Below are positions 33,996-43,728 of a stretch of DNA of 64,000 nt, piece after piece. Under the pieces are notes generated by a model. The model saw nothing but the letters and a program-made list of their open reading frames with translations. It was not told the origin of the DNA and made no database searches. Position 1 is the stretch's first letter, and each line of letters begins with the position of its first letter. Position numbers and translations under genes: made by a program. The stretch comes from an uncultured Acetatifactor sp. (GTDB lineage Bacteria > Bacillota > Clostridia > Lachnospirales > Lachnospiraceae), in contig CAJTMX010000015.1 in the NCBI GenBank assembly GCA_910577235.1, positions 1 through 64,000 on the forward strand. The letters are read 5' to 3'.

Positions 33996-35960
33996 TCAAA
34001 GCGATGCCGCCGCCGATTCGTCAGCTTTCGCTTTTTCTTCCTCCCCCAGTATACGGTATATTTCTGCGCGCTCCAGATATGCGTCTTTATATTTTGTGTC
34101 TAAAGTAATAGCCTTTGTCAAATAATCAACTGCTGTTTGGTAATCTCCTCTTTTCTTAAAAACAGTTCCATAATGCTTATATGGATTTGCATAATCTGGT
34201 TTCAAAACTATGGCTTTACTCAAATCATCAATGGCCCTGTCATAATCTTCCAATGCTAAAAATGCGTATCCTCGGTTATTGTATTCGGCCTCGTTTCTTG
34301 GATCTAGAGACACTGCTTTCTCATATTCACATACTGCTTTCTCATGATTGTTCATCTTTTCATATATAATCCCGCGCCCAATATATGCAAAAGCACATTT
34401 TGGATCTAACCTGAGAGCCATATTATAATTGTCAAGTGCCTCGTCCATGTTCCCCATTATTGTATAGACCCTCCCACGATTACAATATAACTTGGCATTA
34501 TCTGGTCGTAAATTTATAGCGTCCCTCAAATCGCAAATCGCTTTATCATGTTTCCCCATTTTCGTATAGATATATCCACGGTTATTATAAAGCCCATAAT
34601 TTGTTGGTTCCTGCTCTATGGCTTTAGTGTAGTCATCAATCGCTTTGTCATAATTTTGCAATTTAGACCATGTCCTAGCTCGCTCATAGTAAAATTGCAC
34701 AACGTTGTTTTGCATATCAATCGCTTTCGTGTAACTCTCTATCGCGTTTTTGTATTGCCTTATCTTTGCATGTTGTTTGCCCTGGCGCCAATAATCCCAG
34801 GCTGTTAATTGATTCTGCTCCTCACGTTCTTTTTCTGAGATTGCGCCCCGCTCGGCCATTTTCTCTATTTCTGCCTTGAATTCACTCTCGCTTTGAGTCG
34901 ATAGTTCGTCCCCTTTTCCCTCACAACTCTCATCCTCATACTCGGTAAGTTTCTTGTACTCTTCCTCATAGTTAGCAATTTGCATGCTGGTCCTGTTATT
35001 AAGATACTCCTCTGCCTCATGAACGCCGATCTGATGGGGAAACAGGGCGTTTCCAATGGCAAGCATTATTGCGTCGAAACCTGCCGTACGGACTAAATAC
35101 CCCTTTTTATTCTGCACCAACTCCTGCGTCTTTTGGTTTGGCAGACCATACTTCTCCATATAGCACCAATATATGCCGTTTTTCATTTTGACATTATCTT
35201 CTTTCAAAAGCTTCATCAGGCTATTATCTCCACCACCGTACCCTATGACAATGGGAGTATAAATTTGGAAAACAGATGCCAGCACATCATGCCACATACC
35301 CTTAAGCTCATTGGTTTCCTCCGGCTGATTCAGCGGATCAAAGAAAATTCCCCTATGTACTTTCGCAATAATTGGACGCTTAATGTTGGAATCTCCCGCA
35401 TAGTCTGCCAGCAGCTCGTGATTAATCACAAGCGGCTTGCTGTCCGTATATAAAAACAAAGCGTCTTCCACCAGACTGTCAAAATTGGTAGTTATCACAA
35501 GATTATCGCCACTCCCCCTTGCCAGCATCAGTGCCAGAGGGTGATATCCAAATCCCGGATGTTTGTTTGCCATAATATTTTCCAAATAATGATAACCGTT
35601 TCTATGATTCGGGAAAAAACGAAGTTTGTATATATCAAAATAGAATTCGCTGGGCAGCGGCGCCCCTGTATTTTTGGTTTCGTTCCAGGCCTTTTCTATA
35701 TCCGAGAAATCATATTCAAGATGATTGTCTTTCTGTAACTTTTTAGCAATCTCACGGATTTCTTCCATCCCAGGAGCGGTTTCCATTTCTTTCATCCAAT
35801 CATACTCCAGTGAAACGCCTGCCGGAATTCCGGATGACACGGATGCACCCGAGCCTAAAATAAAGCAAAATCTCTCTTCGTTTTTCTTTCCTTCCTCAAT
35901 TGCCCTCACTAGCTGATTTGCTGATATAACCCTATAACTTTCAATAATATCCTCTGACAT
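33996..35960 (-). CDS. SIR2-like NAD-binding domain fused to TPR repeats; candidate phage-defence protein
   Basis: About 654 residues from the ATG at 35960 (AGGA eight bases upstream; the frame is open further). The N-terminal SIR2_2-type domain (about 5-290) has FCFILGSGASVSSGIP, VITTNFDSLVEDAL with the conserved Asn and Asp, IAKVHRG with the catalytic-type His and PIVIGYGGGDNSLM. A charged linker follows, then at least seven tandem TPR units from about 390 to 645 (for example YDKAIDDYTKAIEQEPTNYGLYNNRGYIYTK). SIR2 domains joined to sensors act as NAD-destroying effectors in several anti-phage systems; that role is inferred here. Composition is more AT-rich than nearby genes, consistent with transfer. 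Confidence 0.85.
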   Translation of the reverse strand: MSEDIIESYRVISANQLVRAIEEGKKNEERFCFILGSGASVSSGIPAGVSLEYDWMKEMETAPGMEEIREIAKKLQKDNHLEYDFSDIEKAWNETKNTGAPLPSEFYFDIYKLRFFPNHRNGYHYLENIMANKHPGFGYHPLALMLARGSGDNLVITTNFDSLVEDALFLYTDSKPLVINHELLADYAGDSNIKRPIIAKVHRGIFFDPLNQPEETNELKGMWHDVLASVFQIYTPIVIGYGGGDNSLMKLLKEDNVKMKNGIYWCYMEKYGLPNQKTQELVQNKKGYLVRTAGFDAIMLAIGNALFPHQIGVHEAEEYLNNRTSMQIANYEEEYKKLTEYEDESCEGKGDELSTQSESEFKAEIEKMAERGAISEKEREEQNQLTAWDYWRQGKQHAKIRQYKNAIESYTKAIDMQNNVVQFYYERARTWSKLQNYDKAIDDYTKAIEQEPTNYGLYNNRGYIYTKMGKHDKAICDLRDAINLRPDNAKLYCNRGRVYTIMGNMDEALDNYNMALRLDPKCAFAYIGRGIIYEKMNNHEKAVCEYEKAVSLDPRNEAEYNNRGYAFLALEDYDRAIDDLSKAIVLKPDYANPYKHYGTVFKKRGDYQTAVDYLTKAITLDTKYKDAYLERAEIYRILGEEEKAKADESAAASL

Positions 35961-36076
35961 ATGAACATTCCTTCCCTGTATCATCTTGGGATAAATAATA
36001 CAGGATGGACGGACATGTTTCAACAATTTTCGCATCATATAACAGGATATTTCATAGATAATCTCACAGCAAAAAT

Positions 36077-36118
36077 TGATGTGGACGTTATATCAGTGTC
36101 CCTAAAACGCCCACATCA
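36077..36118. terminator. Bidirectional terminator
   Basis: TGATGTGGACGTT (36077-36089) pairs with AACGCCCACATCA (36106-36118) with one mismatch. GCTTTTTTTATTT follows on the plus strand and ATTTTTGC on the minus strand. It lies just downstream of the split XRE gene and upstream of the SIR2-TPR gene. Confidence 0.6.
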
Positions 36119-36146
36119 GCTTTTTTTATTTATCATTTAAACCAAA

Positions 36147-36935
36147 TTAATCCCTCAAAAACATCTGCAGCAGGGCGGGCAGATGCATATAGGACCCCAG
36201 CAGGCGAAGTCGCCCCGACCCCTCCGGGTCCTCCTCCGTCTCCAACAGCTGTAAACAGCCCCGCACCGTCTCCTCCGGCAAATGAGCCTGCCGGGCGATC
36301 TGAGCCACAGACACGTAGCAGTTGTCAAAGTCCCCCACTGTCAACTCATACAGAGCGTAGAGCGTCTTTAGCACATTCAGGTCTGCCAAAGTCTGAAGAG
36401 TCTCGCTTATGGCGGCTATATCCCCGCGGCTCATGGGACTGTAATATTTCTGATCCGAGAAAAAGATGCCGTTTCTGATATGGGCTGTGGCTCCCTGGGG
36501 CTCGCAGCAGATGGACACCCCCTATTTATAAGGCTCCTTATCCAGACCATACTGCGTCTTTTCATCCCAAGGCAGATATCCTTTGTAACCTCCCGATACC
36601 GCCCCTTCATGCAGAAGTGTAGCCAATTTGAAAGCCAAAGAAAAGCATTCCTCCTTCGCTGTCTCCCGAAACAGATCCTTGACGCCCAAATATAAATTTC
36701 TCATCTCCTGCGATCCGGCCACTCCCAACAGTTCGTCCACTGTCACCTGAAAATACTCTGCCAGCCTGGGCAGCAGCGTGATATCCGGGTAACTCTGTCC
36801 GCTCTCCCATTTGGACACAGCCTGATTGGTCACGCCTACGGCCTGGGCCAGCTGCTCCTGTGTGACCTGTTTTTCCCGGCGTAAAAATGCCAGTTGCTCT
36901 CCGCAGCGCAGTTCGCTGATATTCCTGTCTTCCAT
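36147..36935 (-). pseudogene. XRE regulator interrupted by an in-frame TAG
   Basis: One reading frame of about 262 codons is broken only by TAG at 36522-36524. The first part (137 residues) has the HTH FLRREKQVTQEQLAQAVGVTNQAVSKWESGQSYPDITLLPRLAEYF. The second (from GVSICCEPQGATAHIRNGIFFSD) carries the usual C-terminal domain of this family, with a winged-helix-like segment (SVAQIARQAHLPEETVRGCLQLLE). The sequence around the TAG (KEPYK*GVSICC) reads smoothly, so a single base change is enough to explain it. The second part has no ribosome site of its own. Confidence 0.75.
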
Positions 36936-37102
36936 TAGACACCATCCTCCTATTATGTTTTCCGCGAAGTCAATACCGTCACTCGCAGAAAGGGTTTTTC
37001 AATTTACTTCCTCTGTGGCCACGTCCTTATCATAACACAGGGCCTGAACCGGCACAATGGAGGGATACTTGGACAGCGTCTCTTTTCCTCCAACCTGTAG
37101 TT

Positions 37103-37285
37103 GGAAAAATTATATCGATCCCCGGTTTTACAGGTGAACCTATTCCCTCTATGCGGACGCTGGCAAAGTACATCCATGTGAGCGTCATCACGGTCCAGAA
37201 AGCCTGCGAGCATCTACAGAGAGACGGTTTCATCGAGACGACTGTGGGGCGGGGCAGCTTTGTGTCGGCACAGAACAATGTCTGA
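37103..37285 (+). pseudogene. GntR-family regulator fragment
   Basis: The plus strand encodes GEPIPSMRTLAKYIHVSV followed by ITVQKACEHLQRDGFIETTV and GRGSFVSAQNNV then a stop, which is the winged HTH of a GntR (YtrA-type) repressor. The expected N-terminal helix is degenerate, no start codon with ribosome site is present, and the protein stops right after the HTH. It overlaps the 3' end of the convergent F420 ligase-like gene by about 55 bases. Confidence 0.7.
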
Positions 37286-37979
37286 CCAGAATAAAAGGGG
37301 TACACTGGCGGCTCTGGCCTGCGGGGTTGTCGGCGATCAACCGAAGGAGAGCGCGGTCCGGACGGTTTATGAGAGGCAGACTCTTCCCCAGGAGCTCGGT
37401 TCCCATGTCATTGGCATCTACGATTGCCATGACAACGCCCGTTTTCCGCCAGACTTCATCACAGACCCTGTCCGGCTGGCTGGGAATACGGATACCAATA
37501 TGGGCATATTCCGGGATATCCTCCCCGTAGAATCCGTCCAGTCCCCGTATCTCGCCGCCCAGCATGTCATAAAAAGTCCCGTGCACTCCGCGCAAACCGT
37601 CAAAGCCTGCGCAGACCGCCGCCCACAGGACTTTTGCCAGACCGCAGTGATTGATAGCAAACTGCATCTTCACAGGCAGCCCCATCCCCGGTCCTGCGGG
37701 AGTCCGGCGCACAAAGCGGCACAATATCCTGGCCCATATGCCGGGCCTGACCTCCTCCTCCGTAACGATTCTTCCCTGACACAGAGCAATGACTTTTTCA
37801 CTGGAAAACAGGATGTCTCCCGGCTCATATATGGGTATCACATATTTTTCGATCAGATCGATATAACTTTCACCTATCTGCACAAAATGGGTTTTGACGG
37901 CGTGGCGGGCGTAGACCACGCCGTCTGCGTATATGGCGACTTTCTTCCCTTCGTTCGCGTAAAAATCTGCATATTCCAT
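37230..37979 (-). CDS. Coenzyme F420-0:L-glutamate ligase-like protein
   Basis: A 249-residue protein starting at an ATG with GGAGAA upstream. DLIEKYVIPIYEPGDILFSSEKVIALCQGRIV resembles the N-terminal part of the F420 ligase (CofE/FbiB) fold, and GGEIRGLDGFYGEDIPEYAHIGIRIPS and MAIVDANDMGTELLG follow. In the Firmicutes these CofE-like proteins occur without F420 synthesis and their role is unknown. The last 25 or so residues run into the convergent GntR remnant and look unlike the family, so the natural stop may have been lost. It is expected to be cytosolic. Confidence 0.65.
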   Translation of the reverse strand: MEYADFYANEGKKVAIYADGVVYARHAVKTHFVQIGESYIDLIEKYVIPIYEPGDILFSSEKVIALCQGRIVTEEEVRPGIWARILCRFVRRTPAGPGMGLPVKMQFAINHCGLAKVLWAAVCAGFDGLRGVHGTFYDMLGGEIRGLDGFYGEDIPEYAHIGIRIPSQPDRVCDEVWRKTGVVMAIVDANDMGTELLGKSLPLINRPDRALLRLIADNPAGQSRQCTPFILVRHCSVPTQSCPAPQSSR

Positions 37980-38099
37980 GGACGGATTCTCCTTAGTATT
38001 TTTCTTCTACCATAGCAAGATTTCCTCTAAATCGCCTTTAAGATATCCGGTCCACATTATCACATCTTAATAAAAAGCCCCGCCTCGGCACTGTTCTCC

Positions 38100-40172
38100 T
38101 TACTGAATATCTGTCATAAGATCCAGTACCGTATCCATCCCTTTTTCCACTGCTATCTGCACAGGCGTTACTCCGTCATTGTTGGGCAGATTGTAATCCG
38201 CTCCTTTCTTGATCAGATACCGCGCCACACTCATATCGCCGGATTCCAGCGCATAGTGCAGAGCCGTGTTGCCGTCGTTATCCACGATATGAATATCGGC
38301 TCCGGCTTGGATCATCGGTTTGATAACATCCTTATAGCAGAAATGCTCCGCGTTGTACAGCAGGGCGGACATACCCAGATCATCCCTGCGATTTATATCC
38401 GCGCCTTTTTCCAGAAAAATGGGTAACAAATCCCTGGGGGCAGTGAGGTCCAAAAGCTGCACCTGCATCAGAGGAGTTCTCCCATTCTCTCCCGGAATAT
38501 CCAAGTGTTTAAGCTCCCTTAATATCTTGGCTCGCACCTCGTTGGATAATGCCTCACCGCCTTTATCGTTTCGCACCGCGCAATGAGCCGGCGTATAGCC
38601 CTTGGAATTTTTCAGCGTATCGTCCGCCCCGGCGTCCATCAGCATTTTTACCACTTCCACATATCCGTAGATACATGCCTCATGCAGCGGCGTTGTCCCC
38701 GGCAGGGCAGGAGCGTCCTCCGACAGATTCACGTCCACGCCCTTTTTGATCATCACTTCCAGCGCGCCTGTATGTCCGTTCATGGCAGCTATATGTATGG
38801 CGGCCTCGCCGTTCCCATTCAGCTCTTCCATGGATTCTTTTGAAAAAAGCTCCGCCGCTTCCCGATAGAAATCAACATACTTTTTGGCCAATCCGGATGC
38901 GACCCTTTTTTGCATCAGGATATTTACCGGAGTACTGCCTTTTATTACCCCGGTGTTCATATCTACGCCCATATCCATCAGTTTCCGGATAACGCCCGTC
39001 CCATAGGTCACGTTCAGGCATTGGTCCCGCAGGCAGGAGACTCTGCCGCCAAAATGAATAGGCATGGTAAAGTCCAGTCCTGCCTTTTGACACGCGTCCA
39101 ACACCCGGTATTTCGGATCGGACTGGAGGGCATTGTGGAAAATATTCGTGACATACCCCAATTCGTCATCGTCATCCACATCCACCTTGGCGATGAGTTT
39201 TTCCGTAAGATAGAGAGCAAAGCTAAGGCCGTCAAAGTCATCGGATGAGCGGCTGCAAAACGCGTTGCTGGTAATCCGGCTCAGATTACGTATATCTATG
39301 GGTGTCGTATCCACCGGCTCTGCACCGCAGTCCACAAGAGCAAGACAGAGTCCCTCATTTTGCCATTTGTGGGCATGCTGGATGGGGGTCACACCCTCCT
39401 TGTTCGCCAGCCGGACCAGTTCCTTATGCCGCTGCATCAGCTGGAGTGCGCCGGTCATATGGCCGTTTTTCAGTGCCAGCATCAGCAGCGAGTCGCCGTT
39501 TTCATCCACATAATCGGTCTCGGCTCCTTTGTCCAGAAAGACCTCCGTCAACGGCCAGCTATGATCTGAGCAGTAGGAAGAGGTCAGAAGGCGCACCAGA
39601 GGTGTGAACCCGTCCCGGTCTTTCTGATTGATGTCACAGGTAAGGAGCCGGGCAATGGACTCTCTCTGGAGCGCGGTTTTTTCCGTGCGACAATTTGCCA
39701 ATTCTTCAAACCTGGCATATGCCAGATAATGGAAAGCGTTCATCCCCCGCTTGTCGGAGAGGGAGGCATCGGCCCCATGCTCCAAAAGCAATTGGGTCAT
39801 TGCCAGATTACCCCGACAGCAGGCCAGCAAAAAGGGCGTAAGGCCAAACCCTTTATCGTCAACCACATTCACATCCTCGCTTGATAATCTTCCGTCGTCG
39901 AACATGGCCTTTATCGCGTCATAAAAATTGTGCCATACCAGAAGGTGGAACAGAGTGAGTCCATAACCGCCATCGATACCCGTCGGAGCCAGGATCGTCT
40001 CTTTAGGGCACTGCGCAAGGCAGCTCTGGATTTCCTCTACCTTGTCTCTCGAAAAAATACTGTATCGGTAGATACAATTCTCAAAATCATCCTCCCACCA
40101 GGGGATGTATTTACTTTGGTTGGCCCGGGTAGCAGATTCGGTCAACAGCTTTGACAGTTCTTTTACATCCAT
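38100..40172 (-). CDS. Large ankyrin-repeat protein
   Basis: A 690-residue soluble protein. After a unique N-terminal 75 residues (with IPWWEDDFENCIYRYSIFSRDKVEEI) come about a dozen ankyrin units, for example GLTPFLLACCRGNLAMTQLLLEHGADASL, GTTPLHEACIYGYVEVVKMLMDAGADDTL and GNTALHYALESGDMSVARYLIKKGADYNL. A less regular central part (about 300-400) may be a separate domain. There is no signal peptide or membrane segment. It likely binds other proteins; no enzymatic domain is seen. A second ankyrin protein lies at 43729 with the IS remnant between them. Confidence 0.88.
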   Translation of the reverse strand: MDVKELSKLLTESATRANQSKYIPWWEDDFENCIYRYSIFSRDKVEEIQSCLAQCPKETILAPTGIDGGYGLTLFHLLVWHNFYDAIKAMFDDGRLSSEDVNVVDDKGFGLTPFLLACCRGNLAMTQLLLEHGADASLSDKRGMNAFHYLAYARFEELANCRTEKTALQRESIARLLTCDINQKDRDGFTPLVRLLTSSYCSDHSWPLTEVFLDKGAETDYVDENGDSLLMLALKNGHMTGALQLMQRHKELVRLANKEGVTPIQHAHKWQNEGLCLALVDCGAEPVDTTPIDIRNLSRITSNAFCSRSSDDFDGLSFALYLTEKLIAKVDVDDDDELGYVTNIFHNALQSDPKYRVLDACQKAGLDFTMPIHFGGRVSCLRDQCLNVTYGTGVIRKLMDMGVDMNTGVIKGSTPVNILMQKRVASGLAKKYVDFYREAAELFSKESMEELNGNGEAAIHIAAMNGHTGALEVMIKKGVDVNLSEDAPALPGTTPLHEACIYGYVEVVKMLMDAGADDTLKNSKGYTPAHCAVRNDKGGEALSNEVRAKILRELKHLDIPGENGRTPLMQVQLLDLTAPRDLLPIFLEKGADINRRDDLGMSALLYNAEHFCYKDVIKPMIQAGADIHIVDNDGNTALHYALESGDMSVARYLIKKGADYNLPNNDGVTPVQIAVEKGMDTVLDLMTDIQ

Positions 40173-40423
40173 GTTAATGTCTCCTTTTCTCGGTGCATAT
40201 TTCTATGGGCTTTGCGTAACCCGGCTCCTGTGCAAGTATCCCCGCATTCATTGTCAATATACCCAATTTGGCACTGGCATAAGATCGTTTCACAATTGCC
40301 CGGTATATATTTCTAATAAAGATATCATACCACCGAAACAGAAAAAATGGTAGGGGAAAGACAGTTTGTGTCAAGTACTCGTTGGCATTTTTGGCGCTTC
40401 CAGAGACATGGCACGCCCTGTCT

Positions 40424-40948
40424 TTATCCCACAAACGCCCTCATGAACGCTTTTCTGGATGTCGTCTGCACCGCCTCCAGTATAGGCATATGGCTGCTTA
40501 TTACTTCCACGTAGCTGTTTCCTTTCCCGTCTCTTTTTGGGGCCTTGGCGGCGCTTAAAACCTCTATCACCTGTCTCATCTGCATTGTGAAGATCAGTCC
40601 GTCCGTATATCGTTCTATTGTATTTATCAGTTCTTTGTTTTTTCGCCGATATAGCGCTTTCGCCAGATTGTTCGCTCCTGAAACCGACCATCTCATACGA
40701 CGGTGTTTTATTCGCATAGTGATCACCGTGCAGTTCTGGCTCTCCTGTACTCCCATGTGTTTGTACATCTGTCCCTCCGCCGGCTCCGGGATCTTTACTC
40801 CGTGTCTGTCATATGGCAGCAGCCCATGCTTGTTGTTTTCCAGGTATTGCAGCAGTTCCCTTGCCTTTTTACTGCAAGTGGCTTTCTCATCTGGACTTTC
40901 CACGCTGTCTGTGTAGAGTGATTTCCCTTCCTATACAATAGGATTCAT
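40424..40948 (-). mobile_element. Decayed ISLre2 (UPF0236) transposase remnant
   Basis: The minus strand from 40903 to 40424 encodes the C-terminal part of an ISLre2/UPF0236 transposase: GQMYKHMGVQESQNCTVIT, RMRWSVSGANNLAKAL and YVEVISSHMPILEAVQTTSRKAF. Upstream in the same frame, an ATG at 40948 with AAAGGAGA before it starts MNPIV and then meets TAG, so the N-terminal two thirds appear deleted, joining the start region to the C-terminus. No clear terminal inverted repeats were found. Functional transposition is not expected. Confidence 0.7.
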
Positions 40949-41122
40949 CACACAGTCTCCTTTACATGTTTTCTTGGTCGATAACATCATAAAGCGAAAC
41001 TGTGTGATTGGGAAGAGTTTTCGGCCTCTTCCTTTTATTTAGCCAACTAAAATTTTACACTAACAAAACCAGGACTGCTATATTTTTCAAATAGCAGCCC
41101 TGAAATTTAATGTGTATGGGAT

Positions 41123-42823
41123 CTATGCCTCCTCTGTGCCGATCAGCACCTCTTTCCCACAGAACGCAAACCCATACTTCCTGATTCGTTCTTCTGATAT
41201 CCCCTTTGCCACCAGGGATGCCTGGTAATCCTTTTCTCCGATCTGCCGCAGAGCCTCCGCCACGGTGTCAGACATTTCCTTTTCTTTCGGCCCCTGTACC
41301 TTGAACTCCAGGATCATGGCATCATCCCTGGCCGCATTCCTAGGCTCCAGCATCACATCATACCGGCCAAATCCACTTTCTCGGTTGGACGTCACCGTAT
41401 ACCGTTCAGACAGCTCCACCATCAGACCCAGCACGAAACCGTGGTAGAACCGCTCTGGCTCGCTGTATGGGTTCCGGCCCGTGTCAAAGTAGCTGAACAT
41501 CTCCTGCGTCACACGGTTCATGTAAACATTCATCGCCTCTATGTCTCCCAGCAGCAGCGCCTTGATAAAGTCACTATAATTGGAAGATGAGCCGTCAAAC
41601 CAGTCATGCACCATATCCTGAAACATGATCCTTACCTCAAAATTGGTCAGTTCCAGTTCATAGTCCTGCCGCCACTCCCCATACTCCGCCATATATGCCT
41701 TATAACTCTTCACTTTCAAATACCCACTGGCCAACAGCAGACTCCATATGGCGTTCTTTTTTGTGGATAACTGATGAAAAACGATCTGCTCGTCCAGTTC
41801 CATCTTAAGCGTTTTCCCACATAACAACTCTTCAAAAGTCTGCTTAATCTCAGGAGTGCTCTCCCGGAGCAGCTCGCTGGCCAGCCTGTTGGAACTGGTA
41901 TTGACCCAGTATGCTCCCACTTTTCTTTCATCCAAAAAATTAATAATGGACCAGGGATTATAAATATCCCTTTTGTTGCCAAAAGTGAACCCGTCATACC
42001 AGTCCTTAACCTGTTGTTTCTGATCGGACAATCCAAACTCATCAAGCGCGGTAAATACCTCCTCTTCCGTAAAGCCGAAACAGTCTGCATATTTCTCTGT
42101 TGTAATTGTCACCACCTTCAGATTGTTCAAGTCAGAAAACATGGATTCTTTACTTACACGAGTGATGCCAGTCATCAGCGCTCGTTCCATATAGGGGTTT
42201 GTCTTGAAGGTGGCACCAAACAGGCTTCTGGTAAATGCCACTAACTCCTCCCAATATCCGCCCACATATGCCTCCTGCATGGGCGTGTCGTACTCGTCCA
42301 GCAGGATGATCACTTTTTTCCCATAATACTGCATCAGATAATTAGACAGGGTTTTCAGGGAATTGGTCTCCTCATCCTGGGCCTCTCCCGCAGATATCTT
42401 CCGGAACAGCACTTTTTCGTTCTCATTCAGGCTGTCGCTGCCCAGCAGAAAATCATACCGGTTGTACAATTCCGTAATAATCTGGCTGATCCTCTTCCTA
42501 GCGTCATGGAAAGTGGTTTCCTTTACATTAGCAAAACTGAGCGCAATCACCGGGTATGTCCCCTGCAGCTTGCGATATTTCTCCTCCTGCCAGATGGAAA
42601 GCCCCTCAAACAGATCGCCACGCCCAGCATAATCCACCGAAAAAAACTGCTCCAGCATACTCATATTCAGCGTCTTGCCAAAGCGCCTGGGACGGGTGAT
42701 CAGCGTCACATCGTCTTTTTCCTCCCACCACTGTCTGATAAAGTCCGTTTTATCTATATAGAAACAGTTATCGCTCCTGATTTTCTCAAAATCCTGACGC
42801 CCTATGCTTATCGTCCTAGCCAA
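41123..42823 (-). CDS. AAA-ATPase-like protein with PD-(D/E)XK nuclease-like C-terminus
   Basis: A 566-residue member of the AAA-ATPase_like/PDDEXK_9 family. The N-terminal signature IGRQDFEKIRSDNCFYIDKTDFI is followed by LITRPRRFGKTLNMSML (Walker A-like) and IILLDEYDTPMQEA (Walker B). The C-terminal nuclease-like domain has GFGRYDVMLEPRN and DAMILEFKVQ (D...ExK). These proteins are common in gut Firmicutes and Bacteroidetes, usually in multiple variable copies; their role is unknown, possibly defence or mobile-element linked. Here it is a stand-alone gene between an IS remnant and an ankyrin pair. Confidence 0.88.
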   Translation of the reverse strand: MARTISIGRQDFEKIRSDNCFYIDKTDFIRQWWEEKDDVTLITRPRRFGKTLNMSMLEQFFSVDYAGRGDLFEGLSIWQEEKYRKLQGTYPVIALSFANVKETTFHDARKRISQIITELYNRYDFLLGSDSLNENEKVLFRKISAGEAQDEETNSLKTLSNYLMQYYGKKVIILLDEYDTPMQEAYVGGYWEELVAFTRSLFGATFKTNPYMERALMTGITRVSKESMFSDLNNLKVVTITTEKYADCFGFTEEEVFTALDEFGLSDQKQQVKDWYDGFTFGNKRDIYNPWSIINFLDERKVGAYWVNTSSNRLASELLRESTPEIKQTFEELLCGKTLKMELDEQIVFHQLSTKKNAIWSLLLASGYLKVKSYKAYMAEYGEWRQDYELELTNFEVRIMFQDMVHDWFDGSSSNYSDFIKALLLGDIEAMNVYMNRVTQEMFSYFDTGRNPYSEPERFYHGFVLGLMVELSERYTVTSNRESGFGRYDVMLEPRNAARDDAMILEFKVQGPKEKEMSDTVAEALRQIGEKDYQASLVAKGISEERIRKYGFAFCGKEVLIGTEEA

Positions 42824-42996
42824 AATACACCTCTCTTCCTATTGCCCTTCGGCACATGCCTCTCTCTATAGTTATAATATATCTTTTTTTCATCCATTAA
42901 TCAATGAATTTTTTGCTTTCGATAGAGTAAGCTTACTGTCAAGTGGAAAACCACAGAGATGCATCTACACCTGTTGTGTTTCATCACACATATCCC

Positions 42997-43026
42997 TTGA
43001 CTTACATTGCTCTGAGGAGATACAAT
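42997..43026 (+). promoter_or_regulatory. Promoter of the hypothetical/ankyrin unit
   Basis: TTGACT (42997-43002) and TACAAT (43021-43026) are 18 bases apart, about 75 bases before the ATG at 43102. The rest of 42824-43101 shows no gene. Confidence 0.5.
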
Positions 43027-43101
43027 AAATGAAATGTTACGCATTCATCCCTTCTGAACAAAATGTGCGCCGAAACGCACGGAATTTGAGGAGGCTATTC
43101 T

Positions 43102-43578
43102 ATGGAGTTAATGGGTAAAAACCGGGAGAAAGCCGGGCATACCGGGACAGAGGGAGACTTATACCGCGCGCTGGCGGTGGGCGATCTGCCCGCGGCATGG
43201 CTGTCGGCCAGAACCTTTATAGAGAGAGCGAAAACCGAAAAACTTGCCTATACAACAGCGTTTAACTGCGGGCTCTGTCTGTATCTGCTGGAGGAATACG
43301 AAAAAAGTCTGGCGGAGCTGACTCAGGCGGAGCAGTCTCTTGGCAATCCTCCCGAATTTGAAATGGCAGAGAAAAAGCTGTTTATGCAGGCCCTGTCCGC
43401 CGCGGGCCCGCAGACGGCGCTGTTACCTCTTAACCCGGACAGCGGGAAGGGGCTTGCCCGCTATGGACTCTTACGGGTCAAATGGCTTGCGACTCTCTGC
43501 CTCTTACATCTTGGAAGACAGCAGGAGGCGGCATCCGGCATCCGGTTTATGCGGCAATATCATATTGAGATTCAGTAA
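43102..43578 (+). CDS. Hypothetical helical (TPR-like) protein
   Basis: A 158-residue soluble protein. Segments such as DLYRALAVGDLPAAWLSARTF, AYTTAFNCGLCLYLLEEYEKSLAELTQAEQSL and LRVKWLATLCLLHLGRQQEAASGI read as helical hairpins of the TPR kind. AGGAGG lies seven bases before the ATG. It is followed after about 150 bases by an ankyrin protein in the same direction, so the two probably form one unit. Confidence 0.6.
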   Translation: MELMGKNREKAGHTGTEGDLYRALAVGDLPAAWLSARTFIERAKTEKLAYTTAFNCGLCLYLLEEYEKSLAELTQAEQSLGNPPEFEMAEKKLFMQALSAAGPQTALLPLNPDSGKGLARYGLLRVKWLATLCLLHLGRQQEAASGIRFMRQYHIEIQ

Positions 43579-43728
43579 ACATCGACCTGTTTCTTACAGA
43601 CCAACAAATCAAATACCCCGCAGCAAGCTGACGAGGTATTTAACCCTCACGGCATTCGTCAATGCTTGCGCAGACGCGGCATTCGGCTCATAGCCGGCGA
43701 AAATAAAGATAAAAGGTGGGAGAAAATT

